Assembly: GCF_000702305.1 (NCBI RefSeq) | Contig: NZ_JNLC01000014.1 | Coordinates: 124,001-188,000, forward strand | DNA from: Allobosea sp. 117 | Lineage (GTDB): Bacteria; Pseudomonadota; Alphaproteobacteria; Rhizobiales; Xanthobacteraceae | Length of the DNA: 64,000 bases | Direction: 5' to 3' | Shown here: positions 15,458-23,193 of the stretch, one piece after another | How the letters are laid out: every line of letters starts with the position of its first letter | Position numbering within the stretch: the first letter of the stretch is position 1 | The notes under the pieces: model-generated | Seen by the model: the letters and a program-made list of their open reading frames with translations, nothing else | Database searches by the model: none | Told to the model about the DNA's origin: nothing | Position numbers and translations under genes: made by a program

Positions 15458-16447
15458 ATGACGATCCGCACCCTGCCCGCTGCCGGCTTCGCGCTGTTCG
15501 CCGGGACCCTTCTCGGGGTCAGCGCGCTGCCGGCGCAGGCGCAGGTCCGCGCCTTCATCTCCAACGAGCGCGATCACACCATGAGCGTGATCGACATGGA
15601 CAGCCTGAAGGTGATCGAGACGGTGAAGACCGGCCGGCGCCCGCGCGGCATCACCGCGAGCCCCGACGGCAAGCTGATCTATCTGTGCGCCTCCGACGAC
15701 AACCGCGTCGAGGTCTACGATTCCAAGACCCTGAAGCTGGTGAAGACGCTGCGTTCCGGGCCGGACCCCGAACTCTTCGTGCTCGCGCCGTCCGGCAACC
15801 CGCTCTACATCGCCAATGAAGACGACAACATGGTCACCGTCGTCAATGTCGACAACAACGAGCTGGTGGCGGAGATCCCGGTCGGCGTCGAGCCGGAAGG
15901 CATGGCGGTCAGCCCGGACGGGCGGTTCCTGGTGAACACCTCCGAGACCACCAACATGGCGCATGTGATCGACACCAAGAGCAACGAGATCGTCGAGAAC
16001 ATCCTGGTCGATTCGCGCCCGCGCTACGCCAAGTTCAACACCGACAACACCCAGCTCTGGGTCAGCTCGGAGGTCGGGGGAACCGTCGCGGTGGTCGATC
16101 CCAAGACGTGGAAGATCACCAAGAAGATTTCCTTCGAGATCCCCGGCGTGAACAAGGACGCCATCCAGCCGGTCGGCATCCGCATCACCAAGGACGGCTC
16201 CAAGGCCTTCGTGGCGCTCGGCCCGGCCAACCGGGTCGCCGTGATCAACGCCAAGACGCTGGAGGTGGAGAAATATCTGCTGGTCGGCCAGCGCGTCTGG
16301 CAGCTCGCCTTCACCCCCGACGAGAAGCTGCTGCTCTCCACCAACGGCAACTCGAACGACGTCTCGATCATCGACGTCGCCAGCGAGAAGGTGACCAAGT
16401 CCGTCGCTGTCGGCCGCCTGCCCTGGGGCGCGGTGGTGGTGCCGTAA
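15458..16447 (+). CDS. PQQ-catabolism-associated YVTN beta-propeller protein
   Basis: 329 residues with a signal peptide (MTIRTLPAAGFALFAGTLLG, cut near AQAQVR). Seven YVTN-type blades of about 42 residues follow, with repeats such as GRRPRGITASPDGKLIY, VEPEGMAVSPDGRFLV and RVWQLAFTPDEKLLLS. A strong GGGAGGAAG site fixes the start. The family is regularly found with PQQ dehydrogenases and this ABC transporter; its ligand is unknown. It lies 20 nt after the binding protein gene and is secreted to the periplasm. Confidence 0.88.
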   Translation: MTIRTLPAAGFALFAGTLLGVSALPAQAQVRAFISNERDHTMSVIDMDSLKVIETVKTGRRPRGITASPDGKLIYLCASDDNRVEVYDSKTLKLVKTLRSGPDPELFVLAPSGNPLYIANEDDNMVTVVNVDNNELVAEIPVGVEPEGMAVSPDGRFLVNTSETTNMAHVIDTKSNEIVENILVDSRPRYAKFNTDNTQLWVSSEVGGTVAVVDPKTWKITKKISFEIPGVNKDAIQPVGIRITKDGSKAFVALGPANRVAVINAKTLEVEKYLLVGQRVWQLAFTPDEKLLLSTNGNSNDVSIIDVASEKVTKSVAVGRLPWGAVVVP

Positions 16448-16485
16448 TCGTCCGTGCAAGCCAACAAAGCCCCGAGGAGGAACCG

Positions 16486-16926
16486 ATGAAGTGCACCCTG
16501 GCCGCCGCCGCGCTCGGCGCCGTCGCCCTGTCCGCCGCCATTTCCACAACCCCTGCGCTCGCCACCGGCGACCTCGCGCTGAAGCCGATCGAGCTCAAGG
16601 AGCTGGTGGTCGGCGAAGGCGAATCCGGCTTCGGCGTCTCGCAGAAGACCTATGAGCTGGAGACCGGCAAGGCCTACCGGCTGATGATCAAGTCCACCGG
16701 CAACAAGGAATGCGCCTGGCAGTCGCCGGGCCTCTCGCAGAACATCTGGCTGCGCAAGGTCGAGGCGGGCGGCATGGAGATCAAGGCGGTGCATCTCATC
16801 GAGCTCGAATTCGAGGATGCCGGCGAGGCCGAAATCTTCTTCGTGCCGGTGCGCACCGGCACCTTCAAATGGTTCTGCAAGGGCATGGAAGCGCGCGGCA
16901 TGGAAGGCGAGTTCGTGGTGAAGTGA
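16486..16926 (+). CDS. cupredoxin-like periplasmic protein
   Basis: 146 residues with a signal peptide (MKCTLAAAALGAVALSAAIS, cut near ALATGD). The GAGGAGGAA site before ATG 16486 is strong. The fold pattern is cupredoxin-like (LETGKAYRLMIKSTGN, then FKWFCKGMEARGMEGEFVVK). Cys in WFCKGME with the following Met resembles a copper-binding loop, but the usual His ligands are not obvious. The N-terminal half aligns by eye with the 8683-9129 product. A hairpin terminator follows, so the ATPase gene downstream may be less transcribed. Confidence 0.78.
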   Translation: MKCTLAAAALGAVALSAAISTTPALATGDLALKPIELKELVVGEGESGFGVSQKTYELETGKAYRLMIKSTGNKECAWQSPGLSQNIWLRKVEAGGMEIKAVHLIELEFEDAGEAEIFFVPVRTGTFKWFCKGMEARGMEGEFVVK

Positions 16927-16958
16927 GCGCGCCGGAACCTTGAAGGGTCCATGATCGT

Positions 16959-16983
16959 CATCCCCGGCCATGCGCCGGGGATG
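16959..16983 (+). terminator. intrinsic terminator or attenuator inside the ABC operon
   Basis: Perfect 10-bp stem CATCCCCGGC (16959-16968) and GCCGGGGATG (16974-16983) with a 5-nt loop, followed by TCTTTTC. It lies between the cupredoxin-like gene and the ABC ATPase gene and could lower expression of the transporter relative to the periplasmic proteins. The core resembles common alphaproteobacterial intergenic repeats. Confidence 0.6.
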
Positions 16984-17023
16984 TCTTTTCGGAAGACGCG
17001 GATTGCCGCAGCGGAAGCATCGG

Positions 17024-17812
17024 ATGCAGACCGAGCTCGACAGGTTGGACGCCGCATCGGCCGCCGCGAAGCCGCCGCCGGCGCTCGAGGTGCGCCATGT
17101 GAGCCACGTCTTCGGCGCGCGCAGGGCGCTGGACGACGTCAGCCTCGCCGTGCCGGCCGGCAGCTTCACCGCTCTGCTCGGCCCCAACGGCGCCGGCAAG
17201 ACGACGCTGTTCTCGCTGATCACCCGGCTCTACGACAACCGCACCGGCTCGATCCGCGTGCTCGGGCACGACGTGCGGCGCGAGCCGGCGGCGGCGCTCA
17301 GCCAACTCGGCGTGGTGTTCCAGGCGCGCACGCTCGACCTCGACCTCACCGTCACGCAGAACCTCGTCTATCACGCGGCGCTGCACGGCATCGGCTTTGC
17401 CCGCGCCCGCGTCCGGGCCCGCCAGGTGCTCGAGCAGGTCGGCCTCGCCGATCGTGCGAAGGACAAGGTGCGCCAGCTCTCAGGCGGGCAGATGCGACGG
17501 GTCGAGATCGCCCGCGCGCTGGTGCACCGGCCCTCCCTGCTGCTGCTCGACGAGCCGACCGTGGGCCTCGACATCAGCTCGCGCGCCGCCCTCGTCGCCG
17601 AGGTGCGGCGGCTGGTGGCGAGCGAGGGCCTAGGCGTGCTGTGGGCGACGCACATCATCGAGGAGATCGAGCCTGGCGACCGCGTCATCGTGCTGGACAA
17701 GGGCCGGGTGCGCGCCGAGGCCGGCTATGCCGAACTCGTCGGGGCGGCCGGCGACCTCTCCGCCGCCTTCCTCGCCCTCACCGCCGGGCCGGACGCGGGA
17801 GGCGAATCGTGA
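17024..17812 (+). CDS. ABC transporter ATP-binding protein, PQQ-dehydrogenase-associated
   Basis: 262 residues from ATG 17024 (GGAAG upstream). Walker A GPNGAGKTT, Q loop VVFQARTLDLDLT, signature LSGGQMRRVEIARA, Walker B LLLLDEPTVGLD and switch His in WATHIIEEIE are all intact. It resembles ATPases of ABC-2 exporters of the NodI/CcmA type. It overlaps the permease start by 4 nt (GTGA), so the two form one transporter. The context implies movement of a compound linked to PQQ or lanthanide-dependent alcohol oxidation. Confidence 0.9.
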   Translation: MQTELDRLDAASAAAKPPPALEVRHVSHVFGARRALDDVSLAVPAGSFTALLGPNGAGKTTLFSLITRLYDNRTGSIRVLGHDVRREPAAALSQLGVVFQARTLDLDLTVTQNLVYHAALHGIGFARARVRARQVLEQVGLADRAKDKVRQLSGGQMRRVEIARALVHRPSLLLLDEPTVGLDISSRAALVAEVRRLVASEGLGVLWATHIIEEIEPGDRVIVLDKGRVRAEAGYAELVGAAGDLSAAFLALTAGPDAGGES

Positions 17813-18657
17813 GCTTCGTACCCGAGCGCCGCGGCGGGCGGCTGACGTTCTCCGGCTATCTCGTCTGCCTCGCCGGCATCTGCTGGCGCGAGGGGCTGCG
17901 CTTCGTCAACCAGCGCGGCCGCTTCCTCTCGGCGCTGGTGCGCCCGCTGGTGTGGCTGTTCATCTTCGCCGCCGGCTTCCGCTCGGTGCTCGGCGTCTCG
18001 ATCATCCCGCCTTACGAGACCTATGTGCTCTACGAGGTCTATGTGGCGCCGGGGCTGGTGGCGATGATCCAGCTCTTCAACGGGCTGCAGTCCTCGCTGT
18101 CCATGGTCTATGACCGCGAGGTCGGCGCCATGCGCATCCTGCTGGTCAGCCCCTATCCGCGCTGGTTCCTGCTGCTGTCGAAGCTGATCGCCGGCATCTG
18201 CGTGTCGCTGCTGCAGGTCTACGCCTTCCTGGTGGTGGCGTGGTTCTGGGAGGTGGAGGCGCCGCCGATCGGCTATCTGACCGTGCTGCCGGCGCTCCTC
18301 CTCACCGGCCTGATGCTCGGCGCCATGGGACTGCTGATGAGCTCGCTGTTCCGCCAGCTCGAGAACTTCGCGAGCGTGATGAACTTCGTCATCTTCCCGA
18401 TGTTCTTCACCTCCTCGGCGCTCTACCCGCTCTGGCGGGTGCAGGAGAGCAGCCTCGTCCTCTACTATATCTGCCTGTTCAACCCCTTCACCTATGCGGT
18501 GGAGCTGATCCGCTTCGCGCTTTACGGGCAGTTCGACGCCTTCTCGGCGCTCGTCGTCGCCGCCTGCGCGCTGGTGTTCCTGATCGGGGCAATCATCGCC
18601 TATGATCCCTCCGCCGGCATCATGGCCCGCCGCGGCGGGCCGGACGCGGCCAAATGA
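17809..18657 (+). CDS. ABC-2 type transporter permease, PQQ-dehydrogenase-associated
   Basis: 282 residues from a GTG start overlapping the ATPase stop. Six membrane helices are visible, for example PLVWLFIFAAGFRSVLGV, CVSLLQVYAFLVVAWFW, ALLLTGLMLGAMGLLMSS, FVIFPMFFTSSALYPLW and FSALVVAACALVFLIGAI. The segment MRILLVSPYPRWFLLLSKL is the usual ABC-2 coupling region. ABC-2 permeases are mostly exporters, so the pairing with a periplasmic binding protein gene is unusual but typical of this PQQ-linked group. Confidence 0.9.
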   Translation: MSFVPERRGGRLTFSGYLVCLAGICWREGLRFVNQRGRFLSALVRPLVWLFIFAAGFRSVLGVSIIPPYETYVLYEVYVAPGLVAMIQLFNGLQSSLSMVYDREVGAMRILLVSPYPRWFLLLSKLIAGICVSLLQVYAFLVVAWFWEVEAPPIGYLTVLPALLLTGLMLGAMGLLMSSLFRQLENFASVMNFVIFPMFFTSSALYPLWRVQESSLVLYYICLFNPFTYAVELIRFALYGQFDAFSALVVAACALVFLIGAIIAYDPSAGIMARRGGPDAAK

Positions 18658-18695
18658 ACAAGACCACAACGAACAAGATCAACTGGGAGACGCCA

Positions 18696-19358
18696 ATGAT
18701 CTCAGCCATCCCATGCCTGCCGCTCGCGCGCAGCCGTCTGGCCCGCGGACTTCTGATCGGCGCCCTGCTCGGTTTACCCGCCCTCGCGCCGGCTCCCACC
18801 GCGGCGGCGTCGCCCCAGGCGGGAAGCCTGTGGCCCTGCATCCAGCCGCGCGTCGCCAGCCTCGCCGCCGCGCAGATGTGGGCCGGCCCGCCGGTGGAGG
18901 GCCTCGCCTGGCGCGACGACGACAAGGTGGCCGGGCTGGTTCCCGTGCTGGCGGCGCGGCGCACCTCGATCGAGGACGCCAGCGCGCAGATCGAGGCCTT
19001 CGCCAAGGAGGCCGGGCCGCAGAAGAAGGAAAGGCTGACGCTGCTCTTCGCCGGCGTGTTCGACCAGATCAACACGCTGCGCTCGCGCATCCTCTCCGGC
19101 ATCGAGCGCTATTCGCAGCACCAGATCGACCTCGCCGCGCGCATCAAGGAGGAGAGCCTCGCCCTCGCCAAGGCGAAGAAGGCGGCCACCACCGACGAGG
19201 AGAAGACCAAGGCGGCCGAGATGGAGAAGCAGCTTCTCTGGGACACCCGCATCTACGACACCCGCACCCAGCAGGTGACGGCGGTGTGCGAGAGTCCGGT
19301 GATCCTCGAGCAACGCGCCTTCGCCATCGCCCGCGCCATCCAGAACGTGATGGAATGA
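18696..19358 (+). CDS. exported helical protein of the PQQ-associated ABC operon
   Basis: 220 residues from ATG 18696, preceded by GGGAG at good spacing; an earlier ATG at 18654 overlaps the permease stop (ATGA) and would add 14 polar residues. Signal peptide ARGLLIGALLGLPALAPAPT. Mature part mostly helical with strong charge (AARIKEESLALAKAKKAATT) and two cysteines (LWPCIQ, TAVCESPV). No catalytic motif recognised. Last gene of the operon; its stop abuts the stop of the opposing gene. Probably a periplasmic partner of the transporter. Confidence 0.75.
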   Translation: MISAIPCLPLARSRLARGLLIGALLGLPALAPAPTAAASPQAGSLWPCIQPRVASLAAAQMWAGPPVEGLAWRDDDKVAGLVPVLAARRTSIEDASAQIEAFAKEAGPQKKERLTLLFAGVFDQINTLRSRILSGIERYSQHQIDLAARIKEESLALAKAKKAATTDEEKTKAAEMEKQLLWDTRIYDTRTQQVTAVCESPVILEQRAFAIARAIQNVME

Positions 19359-19949
19359 TCAGCGGCTGCGCAGCCGCGTGAGCACATAGACGATGATCAG
19401 CAGGTGGAGCACCAGCGCGACGGCGAGGCCGAATGCGTGCTGGGCGAACCCAACCTCTGGTAGCGCTCCGACGACGAAGATGGTCGCCAGACTCAGCGGC
19501 AGGAACAGCGCGACCGCGGTGACGAGGCCGGGATTGTAGACGCCGAGACGCGCTCGCGCGCCGATATGGGTGATGCCATTCACCAGCATCGCATAGGGCG
19601 CGACGAGACCCCAGCCGGGCCCGAAGGCGAGCGCCGCATAGAGCGCGGCGAGATTGAGCCCCCACACCACCGGGACATTGATGACCAGCACGGCGGCGAC
19701 GCTGAGCGCATCGCGCCCGCCGAACACGCGCCCGTTGGCGAAGGAGCGGAAGCGGTCGCCGGTGTGCTCCTCGACCTGATGCACCATATAGCCGGGGCTG
19801 TGCAGAAAGATCAGCAGGAGCGGCAGCGGCATCACCGTCGCGAGGGCAGGCGTGAGCGCGAGCAGCGCGGCCGCCATGAAGCCGGCGCCCGTGACCCAGT
19901 GCTCGGCGAGCCATACCCAGCCGCGCAACCGTTCCGATAGGCCCGCCAT
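19359..19949 (-). CDS. HXXEE-domain membrane protein
   Basis: 196 residues with five or six membrane helices (GAGFMAAALLALTPALATVM, DALSVAAVLVINVPVVWG, GLVTAVALFLPLSLATIFVV, FGLAVALVLHLLIIVYV). The name-giving motif is seen as HQVEEH after the second helix, with further polar residues at helix ends (NGITHIGAR). Function of the family is unknown. It is the last gene on the minus strand after the xox block; 58 nt separate it from the methyltransferase stop. Link to methanol oxidation is uncertain. Confidence 0.8.
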   Translation of the reverse strand: MAGLSERLRGWVWLAEHWVTGAGFMAAALLALTPALATVMPLPLLLIFLHSPGYMVHQVEEHTGDRFRSFANGRVFGGRDALSVAAVLVINVPVVWGLNLAALYAALAFGPGWGLVAPYAMLVNGITHIGARARLGVYNPGLVTAVALFLPLSLATIFVVGALPEVGFAQHAFGLAVALVLHLLIIVYVLTRLRSR

Positions 19950-20007
19950 GCAGCGCCCCGACGCGATGATTCGCGCTCATGGTAGCTGCCCCGATATCGC
20001 CAGACCG

Positions 20008-20787
20008 TTAAGCGGGGCTGCGCTGACCCCACACCGCGACGCCGCCGCCGCCGAAGCCCCAGAAATCGGGGGATTTGAGCAGGAGCAGCGCCTCGTCGAG
20101 CCGCTCGCCACTCATCGCGCCCGAAGACAGCATGCGCTCGCGCATCTGGTCGGCCGTAAGGGCGAAGAACTCGGCGACCGGCGAGCCGCCCTGGATCACC
20201 GAGAAGTCCCCCTCCCCGCCGACCCGCTCCAGCCCCATGGTCGCGACCATCTGCGGCAAGGCGCGGGCCCAGAAGCAGTCCCGGCCGGACGCCTTCACCA
20301 CCGTATCGGTCAGCGCCACCATGAAGTCCCGGTAAAGACCGGAGGACGAGGTGTGGACCGGGAAGAAGTCGACCTCCTCCAGCAGCAGCCAGCCGCCCGG
20401 CTTCAGCGCCTCGACCATCCGGCGCACGGCGCGCTCGGGCTCTGGAAGATGGTGCAGCAGCCAGCGCGTGTGCACGAAATCGAACTCCGCCGGCGGCAGC
20501 GGGTCCGCCATGATGTCGTGCGTGCGTGTTTCCAGGTTGGGATGTTCGAGGCCATCGAGCAGGGCGGTGTTGATGTCGGTCGCCACCACATGGCCGGACG
20601 GGCCGACCTGCGCGCACAGCCACCGCGCGACGGAACCGCCGCCCGCACCGACTTCGAGGCAGCGCGCGCCGGGCCCGAGACCGAGCGCGGTCAGGCGCCG
20701 CATCGTCATCGGATCGAGCAACTGCTCCAGAAGCGCCAGACGCCGATTCGCCTGGTTCCAGGAATTGTCGAGCGCATAGCCTGACAT
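20008..20787 (-). CDS. class I SAM-dependent methyltransferase
   Basis: 259 residues; ATG 20787 used because the longer frame needs a TTG. The Rossmann core has motif I as LEVGAGGGSVARWL, the acidic ribose-binding residue in VVATDINTALL, motif II/III as FDFVHTRWLLHHLPEP and ALKPGGWLLLEEVDFF. The LLHHLPEPERAVR segment is typical of small-molecule methyltransferases of the UbiE/phthiotriol type. It lies 85 nt after the CXXCW gene. Substrate unknown; nothing ties it to C1 metabolism except position. Confidence 0.85.
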   Translation of the reverse strand: MSGYALDNSWNQANRRLALLEQLLDPMTMRRLTALGLGPGARCLEVGAGGGSVARWLCAQVGPSGHVVATDINTALLDGLEHPNLETRTHDIMADPLPPAEFDFVHTRWLLHHLPEPERAVRRMVEALKPGGWLLLEEVDFFPVHTSSSGLYRDFMVALTDTVVKASGRDCFWARALPQMVATMGLERVGGEGDFSVIQGGSPVAEFFALTADQMRERMLSSGAMSGERLDEALLLLKSPDFWGFGGGGVAVWGQRSPA

Positions 20788-20872
20788 GGGCCGCCCCTGC
20801 CCCGTCGACAACCATGGGTATCATCATAGGCGAAATGCGCGTGCGCGCCAATGCGCCGCGAAGATCGCGACG

Positions 20873-21556
20873 TCAGCCTGCCGGCCGTGTCCAGGGATGC
20901 GCTTCTTCCAGCGGCAGGCCGGCCTTGGCCCAGCCGTCGCTACCGGCGGGATACCAGGCGACGCGGGTGAAGCCGTAGCCGAGCGCGCGCTTGGCCGCAT
21001 TCCATGACATCCAGCAATCGGTCTGGCAGTAGAAGACCAGCGGCGCATCGCGGCGCCCGCCGGTGAGCGCGTCGAGGCCGGCGCGGAAATAGCCGTCGAC
21101 CTCGGCATTCAGCGCGCCATAGCCGACATTGGGGAGCCAGGCGCTGCCCGGCAGATGGTCGCGCCGCTTGTCGCGCCAGAGGGTACCGGCCGGAAGGTTG
21201 GCAGGCTTCACGTCGCGGGGCATGACGTCGACGAAGATCGCGCTCTTGTCGCGCCATGCGCGTTCGGCAGCGACGGTGTCGAGCACCTTCGCGCCGCGCA
21301 GCGTCGGCGGCGTCGGCGCGCGGTATTCCTCCATGCGGTAGCCGTCGGGCTCGGCCACGGGAGCGGGCCCCTCGGCGAGCGCCGGGAAGGCGAGCAGCGC
21401 CAGCGCGAGGCCGGCCATGCCGAGCCAGGCGAGGCGCACAGGCGAAGCCGCCTCATCCGGCGCCGGCCGCTTGTCCCCCGAAGCTTCCGTCAGGGACCAT
21501 CGGCCGGGGTGCCCCGCGCGGTCCGACAGGCGGGCCGACGCGGGATGCTTCGTCAT
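20873..21556 (-). CDS. PQQ-dependent catabolism-associated CXXCW-motif protein (rhodanese-like)
   Basis: 227 residues with a long basic N-terminus (about 40 residues) before the hydrophobic segment LAWLGMAGLALALLAFPALA. The mature part is rhodanese-like: KSAIFVDVMPRDVKPANLPA, then the active-site loop YCQTDCWMSWNAAKRAL with the two cysteines and Trp that name the family, and a C-terminal VAWYPAGSDGWAKAGLPLEE. Rhodaneses carry sulfur or other groups on a cysteine, so it may act with the SoxYZ-like carrier. Start overlaps the xoxJ stop (ATGA), placing it in the xox operon. Confidence 0.88.
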   Translation of the reverse strand: MTKHPASARLSDRAGHPGRWSLTEASGDKRPAPDEAASPVRLAWLGMAGLALALLAFPALAEGPAPVAEPDGYRMEEYRAPTPPTLRGAKVLDTVAAERAWRDKSAIFVDVMPRDVKPANLPAGTLWRDKRRDHLPGSAWLPNVGYGALNAEVDGYFRAGLDALTGGRRDAPLVFYCQTDCWMSWNAAKRALGYGFTRVAWYPAGSDGWAKAGLPLEEAHPWTRPAG

Positions 21557-22434
21557 TTACCCGCCTCCAGCGGCCGGTTCTGCTCGTCGAGCAGCGGCAC
21601 ACCAAAGTCGAGAAGGATGCGGTTGATCTCCGGCTGCGCCTCGGTGATGAAGGTGTTGAGCTGGTGCTTCCAGTTCAGCTCGCCGGGCCGGATGCCGAAG
21701 GTGATGCGGTAGACCATGGCCGGATCACCGCGCTCCTTGACCAGCGGCACCACCGCCAGCGGCGCCTCCGAACGGCGCGCGTAATAGCCGCCGATCGGCC
21801 CCCACAATATGCCGGCGTCGATGGTGCCGGCATTGATGTCGGCGATCATCTGCTCGGCCGGGCTCTCGTAGCGCCGGTCGACGGTGAGCGCATAGGGGCG
21901 GGCAAAGCCCATCAGTCCATTGCGGGCTAGCGCGTCGGCCGGCGGGGTGCCGGCGACGACGCCGATGTGCTGACCCTTGAGGCGCGGATCGGCCAGCGCG
22001 TCGACACCGTCGAGCGGGCTGTCCTTGCGGTAGATCAGCACCCAGGCCGACTTGTAATACGCGTTGGTGTTCAGCACCGGATCGCCGCCGGCGACATAGC
22101 CCATGACGATGTCGCAGCGCTTGGCACCGAGCGTCATGCGGTAGAAGCCGGTGGCCTGCGGAAACCACGTGTAGTCGAGCGTGATGCCGAGCTTCTTTGC
22201 CAGCAGTTCGGCGATCTTGTTCTCGAATCCCTCGCCCTTCTCGTCGGTGAAGGGCATGTTGGCGGGATCCGCGCAGACCCTCAGGGTCGAGCGGTCGACG
22301 AGATCGGAGACCTGGGCGCGGGCGGCCGGCGTGCCGGCCAGCAGCCCGGCGGCCAGCGCCGCGAGGGCCGCAGCCCTCAGGCCACCGCGCCGCTCAGTTA
22401 GACCGGCCGAAGCACTGGTTCTCATTGTCGCCAT
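21553..22434 (-). CDS. xoxJ: XoxJ, periplasmic binding protein of the lanthanide methanol dehydrogenase
   Basis: 293 residues from ATG 22434, or 290 from 22425; neither has a clear ribosome site. Signal peptide LRAAALAALAAGLLAGTPAA cut near RAQVSD. The mature protein is of the MoxJ/XoxJ solute-binding type: LRVCADPANMPFTDEKGEGF, DIVMGYVAGGDPVLNTNAYY, AEQMIADINAGTIDAGILWG. It is thought to help activate the XoxF enzyme, not to serve a transporter. Overlaps xoxG by about 40 nt and the CXXCW gene by 4 nt. Confidence 0.9.
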   Translation of the reverse strand: MATMRTSASAGLTERRGGLRAAALAALAAGLLAGTPAARAQVSDLVDRSTLRVCADPANMPFTDEKGEGFENKIAELLAKKLGITLDYTWFPQATGFYRMTLGAKRCDIVMGYVAGGDPVLNTNAYYKSAWVLIYRKDSPLDGVDALADPRLKGQHIGVVAGTPPADALARNGLMGFARPYALTVDRRYESPAEQMIADINAGTIDAGILWGPIGGYYARRSEAPLAVVPLVKERGDPAMVYRITFGIRPGELNWKHQLNTFITEAQPEINRILLDFGVPLLDEQNRPLEAGK

Positions 22435-22984
22435 ACGCCTTCGTCTTGTCCTCGCGCTTGGAGGGACGCTCGCGACCGAGCGCGCCGTCGGCACGTGCCT
22501 TGAGATAGACGTAGAGGTCGTCGAGATAGCACATCACGTTCAGGTTCTCGCCGAAAGCCGGCATGACCTGGTCCGCGGTGCCGACGCCGATCGTCTTCTT
22601 GCCGTTGACCACCGTCTCCATGAACTGCTCATAGGTCAGGGTCTTCAGCGAATTGGCGAGGGCCGGGGCGTAGGTCGAGCCCATGCCGTCCGGGCCGTGG
22701 CAAACGTGGCACTCGGCGTGATAGCGGCGGTAGCCGCTGTAGGTGTACCAGTCGAGCGTGCCGTCGGAACCGATATGGTAGGTCGGCGTGCCGTCCGGCA
22801 GCGTGTACTTGCCCAGCTCGTCCTTGGTCGCCTGAGCCTGCGCCTCGCTCGCCGGGGCGGCGGCGGGGGCCGGCTGCTGGGCGGAGGCCGGCACGGACGG
22901 CAGGGCGAGCACGACGGCCAGCAGCACCGAGGCCACGACCGACGCAGCACCAGAAATCGACCGTCCGAAAACAGAATTCGTCAT
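22394..22984 (-). CDS. xoxG: XoxG, c-type cytochrome electron acceptor of XoxF
   Basis: 196 residues; signal peptide SVVASVLLAVVLALPSVPAS, then an Ala/Pro/Gln linker. One heme site CHVCH and a likely axial Met in QVMPAFGENLN. The segment YRRYHAECHVCHGPDGMGST is typical of the cytochrome cL-like XoxG that takes electrons from PQQ in XoxF. The C-terminal part (DKTKAYGDNENQCFGRSN) has an extra Cys. Separated from xoxF by 209 nt holding a hairpin and a direct repeat that may be its own promoter. Confidence 0.93.
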   Translation of the reverse strand: MTNSVFGRSISGAASVVASVLLAVVLALPSVPASAQQPAPAAAPASEAQAQATKDELGKYTLPDGTPTYHIGSDGTLDWYTYSGYRRYHAECHVCHGPDGMGSTYAPALANSLKTLTYEQFMETVVNGKKTIGVGTADQVMPAFGENLNVMCYLDDLYVYLKARADGALGRERPSKREDKTKAYGDNENQCFGRSN

Positions 22985-23059
22985 GGGGTCACTCCCGAAG
23001 GGACAGGGCCCGGATTCGGGTCCGATTGGCCGGACAGGGCGGCCTTCGGACCGGTTATC

Positions 23060-23077
23060 TTAAGAATCTCATAAGGC
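23060..23077 (-). promoter_or_regulatory. direct repeat upstream of xoxG
   Basis: Minus strand: GCCTTAT (23077-23071), spacer GAGA, TTCTTAA (23066-23060). It has the same 7-4-7 layout as the repeats before pqqA and the ABC operon, and lies 76-93 nt ahead of the xoxG start. A clear -10 box at the same spacing is not seen, so an independent promoter is only suggested. Confidence 0.4.
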
Positions 23078-23095
23078 GCGCAGCGCGGAGACGGC

Positions 23096-23133
23096 GGGGC
23101 CTGGCACACCGGGTTGTCCGATGGCCAGGCCCC
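23096..23133 (-). terminator. hairpin between xoxF and xoxG
   Basis: Perfect 10-bp arms GGGGCCTGGC (23096-23105) and GCCAGGCCCC (23124-23133) with an 18-nt loop. No T tract follows on the minus strand, so it is more likely an mRNA-stabilising or attenuating stem that keeps xoxF message above xoxG. Confidence 0.5.
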
Positions 23134-23193
23134 AGTCCCTTTATGGTTTCGTCACGGAATTGGCGCGGCCCGCGAGGAGCCGCGCCTGGTCGA

